A DNA stretch of 64,000 nt from Prosapia bicincta. Lineage: Eukaryota; Arthropoda; Insecta; Hemiptera; Cercopidae. Positions 11,029 through 22,735 of this stretch are shown piece after piece (within the stretch, counting starts at the first letter, position 1; every line of letters begins with the position of its first letter). The position numbers were made by a program, and so were the translations under genes. Below the pieces are notes generated by a model, which was not told where the DNA came from, searched no databases, and worked only from the letters and a program-made list of their open reading frames with translations. The stretch is taken from contig JBAIZL010000006.1 in assembly GCA_036971475.1 (NCBI GenBank), positions 67,017,398 to 67,081,397 on the forward strand. Reading direction: 5' to 3'.

Positions 11029-12420
11029 ATGGCGACAAGACAGAGAAAAGACACAGAACCATCTGAAATGATGGAGTTTTTTAAAAAAATGATGGAGGAA
11101 CAAAAACAGGAGAGATTAAAAGAGATGGAAGAACAGAAACAAGGGAGAATAAAGGAACAAGAAGAATTAGTAAAAAAGATAGAGGAACAAAAACAGGAAA
11201 GATTAAAAGAGATGGAAGAACAGAAACAAGGGAGAATGAAGGAACAAGAAGAATTAGTAAAAATGATAGAGGAACAAAGAAAGAAAGAAAGAGAGGAGGA
11301 AAAAGTAGAAAGAAAGAAAGAAAGAGAGGAGGATAAACAAGAAATTAAGAATCTTTGGGAAATCATGAATAAGAGGATAGAGGAAATAAATGAAGGAATT
11401 ACAAGAAAGAATGAGGAAATGGGAAATAAAATCCAAGAAACTATAGAAAAGATGTATAACTTAGAGGTAACAGTCAGTGAAAATAAACAGACTGTAGAAA
11501 CAGTTAAGGGAGAAGTCAAAAAAGTAGAAAGAAGGGTACAAGTAGTTGAGAATAAGATAAAGAATATGGGAGAAGGGATAAATATAGCTACCTTGTTTAA
11601 ATCAAGGATGTTTGAGATGGGTGATAATGGAGACAAAAGCAAGAAGGAATTCTACGGTAGGGAAGATGAAGACCCTATTGATTTCATTAAACACCTAGAA
11701 GGTATAATGTCCGAAATTGATCCTGACATGGAGGAAGGACAAAAAAGGAAAATAATGGAGAGACATCTTAAAGGACCAGCACAAGAATGGTGGTTGGCCA
11801 TGAATATGGAGGAGGAAAATTATGATGAAGTTAAGGAGAGATTCTTTAGCCACTTTTGGGGATCTCATGCACAAGAGAGAATTCGAGGAAGAATCGAAAA
11901 TGGAAAATATGAATACCATCGAGGCACAAACAACATGGTAAATTATTTCTTAAAAATGGTGAACACGGCGAGACACCTAACCCCGCCATACAATCAGGCG
12001 GAGTTAATTATGAAGATTATGAAGCATTATGGGAACAGAATGTATATAGGATGTTCCGGGATGGCGGCTACCGACATAGAGGAGGCGGTAAAATACATCC
12101 GAAGGAACATGGAGCAGGAGGCTACCAGGAACCGGACTCAGCCTAGGACTGAGGAACGGGAACCTGAAAGGAGAGGGTTTACACACCAAACGAGAAACCC
12201 CGGATACAAGGGAAATTGGAGGCAAGAGCCTTACCCGGTAGAAGGGAGAGGAAACTGGAGACAGGGGCCCTACCAAAGAGAGGGACCAAGAAATAGGCCG
12301 CAAAATCAGTGGCAACAACAAAGGCCAGAGTACAGGCCACAAAACCAAACGGAAGAAGGCCCACAGACAAAAGAAAAGAGACCACAAAATCCAGGGCCAA
12401 GTGGTCAATCAAAAAACTAA
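11029..12420 (+). CDS. gag: Gag polyprotein of the LTR retrotransposon
   Basis: 463 codons, with the start ATG in good context (AAGATGG). Residues 1-190 are a highly charged coiled coil containing a duplicated 29-residue block (EEQKQERLKEMEEQKQGR at 23-40 and 52-69). Residues about 205-370 form a retrotransposon capsid domain: GREDEDPIDFIKHLEGI, then the conserved GPAQEWW with WW at 254-255, then FFSHFWGSHAQERIRGR. The C-terminal 90 residues are basic and rich in R, Q, P and G, and contain no CCHC zinc knuckle. RNA binding is presumably by the RG/RQ-rich tail. Gag forms the particle that packages element RNA in the cytoplasm. The frame ends with TAA at 12418-12420, directly behind a frameshift heptamer. 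Confidence 0.92.
   Translation: MATRQRKDTEPSEMMEFFKKMMEEQKQERLKEMEEQKQGRIKEQEELVKKIEEQKQERLKEMEEQKQGRMKEQEELVKMIEEQRKKEREEEKVERKKEREEDKQEIKNLWEIMNKRIEEINEGITRKNEEMGNKIQETIEKMYNLEVTVSENKQTVETVKGEVKKVERRVQVVENKIKNMGEGINIATLFKSRMFEMGDNGDKSKKEFYGREDEDPIDFIKHLEGIMSEIDPDMEEGQKRKIMERHLKGPAQEWWLAMNMEEENYDEVKERFFSHFWGSHAQERIRGRIENGKYEYHRGTNNMVNYFLKMVNTARHLTPPYNQAELIMKIMKHYGNRMYIGCSGMAATDIEEAVKYIRRNMEQEATRNRTQPRTEEREPERRGFTHQTRNPGYKGNWRQEPYPVEGRGNWRQGPYQREGPRNRPQNQWQQQRPEYRPQNQTEEGPQTKEKRPQNPGPSGQSKN
12411..12417 (+). promoter_or_regulatory. -1 ribosomal frameshift site A AAA AAC at the gag stop
   Basis: The gag frame reads TCA AAA AAC TAA, giving the canonical X XXY YYZ heptamer A-AAA-AAC in the correct phase. 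A one-base backward slip enters the frame that holds protease, RT and integrase. The frames overlap from 12309. A small hairpin, TCCC (12430-12433) with GGGA (12438-12441), lies 12 nt downstream and may be part of a stimulator. The same heptamer class is used by retroviral gag-pro junctions. Confidence 0.8.
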
Positions 12421-13319
12421 ATGAGAGGATCCCTAATGGGAGGAAGGAAAAAAGGAGACAACCATTAGAGATCCAACAACAAACAAAATATAGGAAATAT
12501 TACCCGGAGAAACAGGGAACAGTAAATAAAGGAAAGGCGGAAGACCTAAAGAACAAAAATAAAAAAACAATACAACAGGAAAATAACAATGAAGTACACC
12601 AAAATCAAGATCGTAGAGTTGGTGGACTATCTCTTGATATTCGTGCTGAATTGTTAGAAGAGGACAAGGAGATTGGCGAAGGTAACCAGAAGAAAGAAAC
12701 ATGACCTGTAATTGACTGTGAGGTAGAAGGGCACTCTATAGAGGTAGAGATTGACACGGGTGCAGACGTGTCAGTCATTCAAGAAAAGGCTTACAACAAC
12801 CTCAAGTTGCATGGGCTTAAGTTCCTGGAACTACCCATCAACAATGTGGGAGTTGTAATAGCCATTAAGACTGCACAAATAAAGGTTACCCGGCAATGCT
12901 TAATTCCCTTAACAATTAAAGGCATAAAAGTGGACTGCATCTTCATAGTGGTCTCCAAACTTCGGTCGGAGATGATTATGGGGTGCAACACACTGTATGA
13001 CCTAAAGGCACGGATAAACATGGATAGACGCTTTGTGACATTCGAGATAGAAGGGAAAATGGTGTACCAGGACTTTAAAAGTAAAATACAAAAGATAGAG
13101 GAAAATGAAGAAGTCCGAAAAATATGCAAGATAACCCAGGAAAAAGAAGATGCATCAACAATAGGGCGTCAAAGCAAAAAGGAGGGGTTAATGCGACAGT
13201 GCGAGAAGCAGGGGCACTGCCGAATGAATGAAGGAGGAAATGGACAAGAAACAAGTAAAGGGGAAATCTTAAATATAACGAACGAATATCAAAGAAAAAT
13301 AAAAAATGAAACAGAGTAA
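12418..13319 (+). pseudogene. pol: Pol amino-terminal part: aspartic protease, interrupted by a stop
   Basis: This is the -1 frame after gag. A basic linker (to about 12700) meets an in-frame TGA at 12702-12704. The frame then resumes into an aspartic protease, with the catalytic motif DTGADVSVI at about 12753-12779 and the flap/hydrophobic region ending in MIMGCNTLYDLKA near 12972-13010. The frame ends at TAA 13317-13319, although the same frame continues open into RT from 13320. The protease would process Gag and Pol. With two stops between the frameshift site and RT, no full Gag-Pol can be read from this copy unless stops are suppressed. Confidence 0.8.
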
Positions 13320-13427
13320 AAATTAAACAGAAACAAAAAATTAAAAAACAAAAATGAAAATATAATAAATAAGGAAATAAATTTAAGACTTGAGGGAGTC
13401 AAAACAGGAGATAAAGAAACAAAGGAC

Positions 13428-16400
13428 ATGGAAAGAAGAGCTGCAGCTGAGATTAAGAGCAAACCAAAATATAAACAAGGTAAGGCCGAAATAGTGCCAA
13501 AAAGGGGAAATAATGTGAGTGGAAAAATAATAAATAAGAAAATAAATATAAATAAAAGTATAAACGTCGCGTCGAAACAATTAAAAGGGGGGAACAACGA
13601 GGTTAAAATGAATAACCAACAAGTAGCTCGGAAGCCCATGACTAAGACTTTAGATTCTGGAGAGATAACCCAAAGGAAAGAAATTGAAATTAAAGAAAGA
13701 AAAAAGAAAAACCCATTTACTAGTTCAAGAGTTCGAAAGTCAATTAAAATGAGAGCCAATCCAAATACGAGAAGAACCTTCATTTCATTACAAGTCAAAA
13801 ACAGAAAAATAAAAGGTAGATTTAAGGAGAATAAGGGAAAGTTGAGAAATTGGAAAAGGAGAAAGAAGAAAAAGAAAGATAAAGATGGACGGATGATAAA
13901 AAAATATTTGAGAATTAACCATTTAGGAATCGAAGAAGAAGAAACAGAAAATAAATGTATATTAGACAAAGAACAGCAAAATCAATTAAACCAGCTAATA
14001 TTGGAATATGACGATATATTTAGCGAGATACCGGGAAGATCAAATAAATATAAGCATCAATTGAAACTAATAGAGAATAAAACTTTTGTACGAAGGAATT
14101 ATCCAATTCCAATTAATTACCGTAAACAGGTCCAAGAAGAGATTGAAAGAATGCTCAGATATGACATCATCGAACGCTCAAGAACTCCTTACATCAACCC
14201 AATGGTGACAGTAATAAAACCAGACAAGACCATCCGTCTGTGCCTAGACGCTAGGAAGTTGAATGAGATAACTGTGCCGGATTATGAAAGTGCACCCACT
14301 ATTGACGATATACTAAGGAAAGGTCGCAACAGGCGATATTTTTCAAAAATAGATTTAACGTCAAGTTTCTGGCAAATACCGTTGACTAATGAGTCCAAAA
14401 AATATACAGGATTTTTATTTAATAATAAAGTATATAATTTCAAAGTGGTGCCTTTTGGACTCCAAAACTCCCTAGCGGCTCTAGTGAGAACGGTAGATAT
14501 CACGTTGGGTAAGGAGTTAGAGGAAAATCTTTTAGTGTATGTCGATGATCTGTTGTGTCTATCTGAGACATTCGATGAGCACCTCAGTCACCTGAGGACA
14601 ATTTTCACCAGATTCAGAGAGGGGAATTTAACCATCAACCCGAAGAAAACCTTGTTCTGTCAACAAGAGGTGAAGTTTTTAGGATATATCTTCAGACAAG
14701 AAGGGGTCACCACAGACCCAGAGAAGCTACAGGCAATACAGGATTTCCCAGAACCTAGAAACAAAAAACAACTACAATCGTTTCTAGGTTTTGTAAATTA
14801 CTATGCACGATTTACAAAGAAACATGCTGAAGAGACTTCACCCTTGTTGAAATTACTAAGAAAAGATCAGCCCTGGATCTGGGATGAATACATGAGTAAA
14901 GCCTTCAATAGGGTAAAAGATTTGTTTACGGAATCAGTCACTCTGATGCATCCAATCGAAGGGCAACGTACGTTCCTACAGACAGATGCATGTGATAATG
15001 CAATCGCCAGTCAGATTTTCCAGAGAGATAGACAAGGGCAAATGCAAGTAATAGGGTTCGTTAGCCGAACACTTAAGAGTTGTGAGAAGGCATACACTAT
15101 ATGCGAGAAAGAATTATTGGCTATAGTGCATGGCTTGAAAAAATTTCGGCCATTAATAGTGGGAGCGCCACTAACTATCATAACGGATAATAAGGCATTG
15201 AAATTTATGAACACGTGCAATTTCACTAATTCACGAATCACTAGGTGGATATTGGCGATTCAAGAGTACCAACCAACAGTGATACATTGCCCAGGAAAGG
15301 AAAACATACCGTGCGACGTCGTGAGTCGGATGTATCAGAATGAGATGGATAATAAGGGAAACAGTCAGAACCGTCAGGTCATAAAAGTAGGACGGTTACA
15401 AATAGGATGTGAAGAAACACTAAAAGCAAAATTTCAAAACATAAAAAACTTACAAAGACAACAACCAGAATTAGAAAAATTTTTTGAAAACGTGACCAAA
15501 TTTAAGAGACATTCTATACAAGAAGGGATATTGTGTAAAGAAGTCAAAAATAAAATAAAAATAGTAATCCCGGAATCAATAATAAACGAGGTAATTGAGA
15601 ACATACATCAGATATATGCTCACATAGGGAGAAATAAAATAACGAATATAATGAGCCAGAGCATGTATATAAAGCAAATGAAGAAACGGATATTACAAGT
15701 GATAGAAAGATGTCAGATATGTCAGTACGCAAAACCGACAAATAGATACCTCCAAGGAAGCACGAAACCAATCGTCTCAAGAGGGCCAGGCGAAATGGTG
15801 GCGATAGACCATCTAGGGCCCTTACCAACCAGCGTTGGTGGGGTAAAACATATATTGGTAGTAATAGATAGCTTCTCGAAGTATGTTAAGTTATATGCAG
15901 TACGAAGTACCACAACAAGGAGCTCAAAGCTGAAGTTACTGCATTATTTTCAAGCAGTAGGGAAACCAAGCAAGATCCTTACCGATTTTGGAACTGCATT
16001 TACATCACGGCAATGGCGTACTTGGATCAGGTGTGAAGGAATCCAACACATACTGAGCCCAGTACGGCACCCGCAGGTGAATTTAGCAGAAAGAGTAAAT
16101 AGAGAACTGAGAAGGATATTGCGGACCTACTGCTATGATAACCAATCGCATTGGCGGAAGTACCTGTCATACATAGAAGGAGTAATCAATGCTTTACCGC
16201 ATGAAGCTACTGGATACACTCCAGATCAGATTCAGTTCGGGGTTGATCCAGAATATGGGTGGCAGGGATTTGTACCAGACGTTTGTAAAAATGTAGTAAC
16301 GGAAACACAACAGCAGCGTGTGCAGAAGGCATACGACAGAATGAGAAGGACAGGAGAGCTCAGGGCTGAGAAATTAAATAGAAAGATGAAGCAGACGGAA

Positions 16401-16607
16401 TTGAAATGTGGGGACAAAGTACTGGTAACAAGGGTAAATAGATCTAACTTGAGCCGTCAAGAAACCGAGAAGATGCTATTAATTTACCAGGGTCCATATG
16501 TAGTGGCTAGACGATTGGGGGCAAAAACTTATGAAATAGCAAACTTGGAAACAGGGAAAATAAGGGGGATCTATGACATCAAAGACATAAAGATATTTAA
16601 AGAATAA
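13428..16607 (+). CDS. pol: Pol: reverse transcriptase, RNase H, integrase
   Basis: 1059 codons from the first ATG. The frame is open from 13320 and in phase with the protease. Residues 1-215 are a lysine-rich linker. RT spans about 224-440: YPIPINYRKQ, a catalytic region with LDARKLN and KIDLTSSFWQIPL, VPFGLQNS, and YVDD at 371-374. RNase H starts near LQTDAC (D520) with the later ITDNKAL. Integrase has an HHCC zinc finger (H727, H732, C762 and CQIC) and a catalytic triad D794, D853, E888, with 34 residues between the last two. A GPY/F-type C-terminal module is near 1022. No chromodomain is seen. It copies the RNA to DNA and inserts it. The RT/IN portion itself is uninterrupted, but it sits behind stops at 12702 and 13317. 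Confidence 0.93.
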   Translation: MERRAAAEIKSKPKYKQGKAEIVPKRGNNVSGKIINKKININKSINVASKQLKGGNNEVKMNNQQVARKPMTKTLDSGEITQRKEIEIKERKKKNPFTSSRVRKSIKMRANPNTRRTFISLQVKNRKIKGRFKENKGKLRNWKRRKKKKKDKDGRMIKKYLRINHLGIEEEETENKCILDKEQQNQLNQLILEYDDIFSEIPGRSNKYKHQLKLIENKTFVRRNYPIPINYRKQVQEEIERMLRYDIIERSRTPYINPMVTVIKPDKTIRLCLDARKLNEITVPDYESAPTIDDILRKGRNRRYFSKIDLTSSFWQIPLTNESKKYTGFLFNNKVYNFKVVPFGLQNSLAALVRTVDITLGKELEENLLVYVDDLLCLSETFDEHLSHLRTIFTRFREGNLTINPKKTLFCQQEVKFLGYIFRQEGVTTDPEKLQAIQDFPEPRNKKQLQSFLGFVNYYARFTKKHAEETSPLLKLLRKDQPWIWDEYMSKAFNRVKDLFTESVTLMHPIEGQRTFLQTDACDNAIASQIFQRDRQGQMQVIGFVSRTLKSCEKAYTICEKELLAIVHGLKKFRPLIVGAPLTIITDNKALKFMNTCNFTNSRITRWILAIQEYQPTVIHCPGKENIPCDVVSRMYQNEMDNKGNSQNRQVIKVGRLQIGCEETLKAKFQNIKNLQRQQPELEKFFENVTKFKRHSIQEGILCKEVKNKIKIVIPESIINEVIENIHQIYAHIGRNKITNIMSQSMYIKQMKKRILQVIERCQICQYAKPTNRYLQGSTKPIVSRGPGEMVAIDHLGPLPTSVGGVKHILVVIDSFSKYVKLYAVRSTTTRSSKLKLLHYFQAVGKPSKILTDFGTAFTSRQWRTWIRCEGIQHILSPVRHPQVNLAERVNRELRRILRTYCYDNQSHWRKYLSYIEGVINALPHEATGYTPDQIQFGVDPEYGWQGFVPDVCKNVVTETQQQRVQKAYDRMRRTGELRAEKLNRKMKQTELKCGDKVLVTRVNRSNLSRQETEKMLLIYQGPYVVARRLGAKTYEIANLETGKIRGIYDIKDIKIFKE

Positions 16608-16622
16608 AGGATAATAAGGCAA

Positions 16623-16660
<38 letters not shown>

Positions 16661-17212
16661 ATCCATCAGTGACATAGGGAGTAACGGTTAAGTAATAAAA
16701 ATAAAAATGTAAAATAAATCTAAGTAGTAGATTAAAGCAGTAACATAATTCAAATACATAGGACAAATAATATAAAATCAGTATTAAATGTGAAAGAAAA
16801 AGCCATATGTTAAATGAACGGGATTCATTGAATTTATTAAAGTAAATGTTGTGTTAAACAACAATGAATGTGTAAAATAAGGATTACAATATACAATATT
16901 GTATAGTTAATATAAACTTGAAATAAGATTAAATAAAAAAGAATGTGACTAAGGACAGGAGTAATAAATGAGTAAATAGCATGTGAAGTGACTAATGTGA
17001 CAATGATATATATGAGTGAAAGGGACAGGAGAGTAAATTGTGAACTTTAGTAAAATTAATTAAGTTATGAAAATGAATAGGAATAGTAGATTAATGAAAG
17101 GAATATGAAAATTTTAATATAAACTAGTATAAGTGTTAATGTTACTTTTCACAAATATGTTATTAATTATGTTTATCTGTTTCAAGGGAGAGAAGAGCCA
17201 AAATTTTCATAT
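16608..17212 (+). other. 3' untranslated region of the LTR element, no env
   Basis: A-rich sequence with a 33-bp A tract at 16627-16659 just after pol. No open frame resembling an envelope protein is present, so the element is a plain retrotransposon rather than errantivirus-like. Confidence 0.7.
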
Positions 17213-17217
17213 ATTTA

Positions 17218-17233
17218 AAAAGGGGGGAATTTT
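17218..17233 (+). other. Polypurine tract (plus-strand primer)
   Basis: AAAAAGGGGGGAATTTT lies immediately before the 3' LTR. A purine run at this place primes plus-strand synthesis, and the LTR start (AGTTAG at 17234) follows it. Confidence 0.85.
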
Positions 17234-17382
17234 AGTTAGCTACACACTGACGACTTGTACAAATAAAAAGATTAGGTTATTGATACTGCAGGTCATCATT
17301 TAAACTAGTTCAGTATAAATGATTTATTTATCTATAAAATCACACACACAAGCGCGCGTGCACACACACACACACACATACA

Positions 17383-17452
<70 letters not shown>

Positions 17453-17478
17453 CACACACTCACTCACACATACACACA

Positions 17479-17534
<56 letters not shown>

Positions 17535-18248
17535 TAAGATTAAGAGTAATAAGTCATACATATATATATATATAGGCCTATATACACACACATATATATT
17601 TATATATATATATATAAATATATATATATTGTACTTTTTACTTTATATTGTATATTGCACCTTTTACTTCACTTTCTAATTAATAATCTCCCTTATTAAT
17701 CTCACTTGATACTTTACATTGTGACGTTACATTGTTTGAATTTAACGTTTCTTACTAAACTGAACATATTTCTCCCTCGAGTGCTGAATGTTGACTCCTT
17801 CGAGTCCTACAACTTGACCCTTTCGAGTACTGAAAATTGACTGACTTGTCCCTTGGATCGTGTCCGTATGGGTTTCATCCCCTCTTCAAATTTGACTGCC
17901 CCCCGTATGGCGCTCAAACTGTGACTAGCCTATGAAAATTAACCCTTCCATCACTTTCTTTTAGCTTGGTGAAAATTTCTCGAACTTCCCAAGGTGCAGG
18001 TGTCTTTCTGTACGTGATTTTCTGCATTCTTAGGGATTCCTAGCCATAAATCTCCCTGGCCCCTCGATGTCTATGTAAAACTTCTCTACAGTGTCTTGGT
18101 TTAGTTACAATGTACACCTTTCGAATTATTTTAATATATTGACTTTCAGGTGTGTGCAGTAACTTATTTCGGCCGATAGATGTGACAATAGATATATCCC
18201 ACAAGTTCAAATATTTTACTAACCGTTTTCTTAACCTAATGAATTTCG

Positions 18249-18341
<93 letters not shown>

Positions 18342-21300
18342 TAACAATAATAATAGTGGTTAAATATTGACGAAATAGTAAATTGTATAAATAATATACA
18401 GAAAAATATATAATTTACTCATGAATTCGAATCAAACAATAAATTGAATTATTTAGATAATTCAATTGTTAGGAAAAATGAAAACTTTGAATAATATATA
18501 TAGAAAACCAACAAATCAAGTAATATACAGGATATCATTTTTATAAGAAATGGTAGCGTTGTATAATTTATTATATAGAATGCAGAAAATACCGATAAAC
18601 ATAAATGACCAAAAAAAGATAAAATATAATTTATAAAACTGCAATACAAAATGGATATAAAAGTAAAACTACAGATGAATTAAGTAATAGCATATCAAGA
18701 AAACCAACAATAACTTTGTTAATAATACAAGACAAAACATTTGTAGATTCACAAGTAAAGAAATAAACCAAAAACAATATTATTTAAAGAAACCAATTTA
18801 CAAATGACTTACAAAACTGATAATAAAATAAAAAATATAATGTACAATATTAGTTATCACAATAATATGCACGAACGAAATGGTGTATATAATATAAACT
18901 GTCAAGATTGTAAACAATTATATGCAGGACAAAGAGAAAAGAAAGATATAAAGAACATTTAAACACTTATATAAAATTCCAACACATAAAAATCTAATTT
19001 GGCTACTCATTGTATAAATAATGGGCAAAGATATCCTGAAATAGGATATATGATATCATGAAAGAAATAAACAAAGGGCTAATGAATATGTATGAAACAT
19101 TGGAAATTTAGAAACATAAAGTGGATTGCAAATTAATTATTTAAAAAATTCAAGTGGAATCAAAACACAAAACTATTTACAAGGTCATTGGTGGCATGGC
19201 AAAAATTACATAGAAGTATAAATACTATTAAATATATGGTTGAATTGTAGCACCTTGATATTTTTAATTTTTTTAAATTTTGTTTTACTATTGTCATTTC
19301 TGAAAATGATAATACTTATATTACTACCGAAAAGCTTTCAACAATATTTAAATTGAAAATATATTCTTGTATTTGAAATATTTTCATTCTTGAATATATA
19401 TATATATATATATATATACATACATGGACTACGACCACTTTGCTTTTGCCCAGGTATTGTATTTCCGATATGATTTTTGCTACCATGATTTCTTCCTTCT
19501 TTACTTCGTCTTTTAGGGATACATTTCCAGGTTTTTATTGGTAATCTGTCATCCAACCTTCTTCTCCTATGACCAGGAAAGCTGTTTTCTCTCCCGATAG
19601 CGTCCTTTGGTTATCCCCTACATACATTATTTCTCTTATACCATCTGTTTTATGTGATATTTTAATATGTATTTGGAGCATCTTCTTTGGAAACCAACTT
19701 TACTGCATTACTACTGTCTTCATGGTCTTCTTTACTTCCCGTCTTCGAAGATAGTTATCTCAGTAATGTTGTAAATATGTAACAACTGTTTTCTACAATA
19801 TATCTTCACTTCCGGTCCTTACTACTTCTTGTTATTTGTACCTTAGGTATATTTGATCACGTGTTTATCAGTGTTTACATTTCGTCATGCGCAGACTACC
19901 AATAATACGTCGTTTCTTTAATAATATTGTAAAGTCTCCATAAAAAAATCTTTTACCAATATTCCAAATTTTAAATATCATTGTCTATTACCTCTAATTT
20001 ATTACTATTATAGTTATTTATTATACCAATTATTATCAATCTCTATTTATATATTACTTTCTACGACCAATCAGTGGATTGTTATTCTTTCTATTTTCTA
20101 CTTCTATTACGTTACATATGATGTAGGTGTATTTAAAAGCTCAATTAGAAAAAATCTTGAAGAAGGTGACACACAATACACCCCCCTCCAGTTCCTTTTC
20201 AACTTGAAAATGTGGTCCTTCTCCATATTAACCCAACTAATATTTCCTATTGCAGCGGCCAGAATGTCCGATGCAAAGAATCTGGGTAATTGTACAGAAT
20301 ACCAGAATCAAACCTAACCGGGTTAAATAATTGACTAAATTTATATATAAAAATTTTAAAACATTATAATAATAATAATATTAAAACTAGGGTAAATAAT
20401 AGTAAAATGAAGAAAATTAGAAATAACTTTAGACTTAAAAAACATAAATTATAAGCAATAAGAAAAATTATCACTTCAAAGTGGATAGCCTAAATTATGT
20501 AAACAAAAAAAGACGGTAATTGTGTAGTATAACAAACTAGGCCTAGATGCCGGCTATTAAAATAATTGTACTTAAAAATAATCAGGAATAAAGAATGTAA
20601 ATTAAGATGTGAGGAAAGTAAATTAGGCCTAGCTAGGGAAAATAGTATTTATGTAAAAGTAAAGATTAAATGTTAAAGTGTAATAGCCTAAGAAATTAGG
20701 TTATAATAGAAGAAGTCATATTTGATTTCGGAAAAATCCGCTTAGGGCATTGATTATAAATCTTGTCACTACGAAACGAAAGCGCTACAGTCGAACTTTG
20801 GATTAAGAATGTTAAAAAGTTAATTAAATTAAATGAGAAGAAATAAAGTCAAATATGTTATTAAATAAAAGGTAAAAATGCAAAGGACACATCAGAATAC
20901 AGAAACGCCTTTTATAAAAAGGGAAACTAATCTTAGTTCAGAATTTCCGAACAAACAAAGTCAATTGCCATGGCAACGGCTTTCTGATTGGTCAAAAGTT
21001 GAAAAATGGATACTGGGACGTGGGAAGTTTGAAATTGGGGAAGGAGGCCTCACAAAAGAACGCTATCCAAGATCAGAATGCATTAGGCTCTCAAAGCGAG
21101 CAGACGTGTTGTTGTACCATGCGATCAAGACAAGAAAAAATGTGCTAAAAACAGAGTAAAAAGTGCTACGATGTGATCAGGGGAAGGAAGATATATATGA
21201 GCAAGGGCTCATATATACCCAGAACAAAATTTCGACCACCAAAATGCAAAATTAAAGAAAATAAGAAGATTGACCGAAATTATGGAGAGACGCCTACCTA

Positions 21301-22263
21301 CCAAGACCCTTGAAGCTGTAACAGGACCGACAGATGACAACATTAATGAAGATAAAAAGATTTCTACAGTACAAGGTTATATAATCAATTTAATTATTCT
21401 TTTTTAAATAACATTTTACTTCAAATTATATTAACTTAATTTCAAAATTAAATAAGATGGGAATAACCTAAGGGACTGATTAGTCAACTCTCTTAGGTTA
21501 CCCAAATTTAAGTAATAAAGATTCAAAATTGACTTTCCATTCCCATCGCTGTGGGAATGTATGGATTAAGTATAAAGATGTATATCTTATATGGCTTTTT
21601 CTAAGTGAATTTCTAATGAATAACTTCCAAAGAAGTTAATTGTTCAAGGCCTAGCCTAAAGGCATTACATAGTAATATTAAGTGTTTGAAAAAGAATCAG
21701 ATTTTAAAATATGTTAAATTTAACTCTACTAATCAAAATTATATACAAAATTAATTATGGTAACTTTGATAATTTAAATTATATGTAAAATTAATGATAA
21801 TAAGAAAATTTAAAAACAGAAGGAGATAATAATGTTTAGTTAAATGGCAAGTTGTATGAAATTTTGAAAAAATAATTAGTCAAGAAAATCCTGTGAAATT
21901 AAATAAAAACAATAATAATTAATTTGAACCTTGGAACAAATAAATAAAAATGTATATTTTCCAATTAGCTGTGTTTTCATTCTAGAGAAGATAAGTTCAC
22001 TAGGTATCCAGGTATAGTCTTTAAATCACAAGTGTCTCTCAAAGATTCCACTACCCGAAAAGGAGCTTGAACAGGGCTTATCGGAGGCTAATTGGTTTTA
22101 TCAAAAATTCAGGGGTTGGTTCCTCTGAGAGGTTTATTCCTTGAGGCACAGGTCTATGAAATTAGGTTCGTAGTCAATGGATAAACCATTACTTTCTTAC
22201 TGACTTAGCAATTGAGGAAGAGAAATAAACAACGGCAAAGGTTATAAAAAGTAAGTCGGTAAG
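17234..22263 (+). repeat. 3' LTR, 5030 bp
   Basis: Near-identical to 5382-10528. It carries the same nested Penelope-like fossil (about 18365-19405), the same 93-codon frame (20878-21159) and the same hairpins. It ends GTCGGTAAG and is followed by host ACTATGTATG. The last base could be 22263 or 22264. Confidence 0.95.
18365..19405 (+). mobile_element. Penelope-like element fossil inside the 3' LTR
   Basis: Same fragment as at 6640-7680, including the CQDCKQLYAGQ and KSNLATHCINN remnants and the degenerate hammerhead. Presence in both LTRs means it was captured before this insertion and is copied as part of the LTR. Confidence 0.65.
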
Positions 22264-22398
22264 ACTATGTATGACCGTTCATACATTGTGCATGCTAAAG
22301 TAGTATATGCACAATATTTTGAAGCAAATATCACATTTTAGTTTCTCATCAGAGGAAGAGAGACGTAATATAGGGACACTTACAACAAAATAACTTTA

Positions 22399-22735
22399 GG
22401 TTTACAAAGTGTTGTCTGAGGGACGTAAACGCTGCTCAATTCAGGGATATTATTACACAAACGAAAATATTATTATTATTCTAACGAAAACATTTTAGTC
22501 CAAATTCGTATATCTATGTTATTAATAATAATCGATATGGGAAACAATACTCATTTCACCCACGTAGAAAACAGTGCTGCCAACATTAGCCCACCTAAAC
22601 TCGTTAAATTCTGCAAACAATTGTTCAAGTGGAATTACGCCTACTGGGCGTTTTGTGTGAAGCAGGATATTTTATGGGTTTTGTTAGAAATGATTTTAGA
22701 ATGAGTCAACAATTTTCCCTTTTGTCTTACACGCA
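22399..22735 (+). repeat. Diverged copy of the 31.5/62.9 kb repeat
   Basis: The stretch from 'tttacaaagtgttgtctgag' to 'gagtcaacaattttccc' aligns with 31513-31838 and with 62920-63240. The best preserved block reads 'ggaaacaatactca', 'gctgccaacat', 'aacaattgttcaagtggaat', 'gcgttttgt'. It is the most diverged of the three copies. The 62-codon frame at 22516-22704 is inside it. Confidence 0.7.

Noticed and set aside
11010..13969. Long minus-strand frames opposite gag and pol
   Set aside because: Shadows of the A-rich coding strand with no domains.
16479..16766. Possible env or extra 3' gene of the LTR element
   Set aside because: The only frame there is antisense and reads the poly(A) tract.
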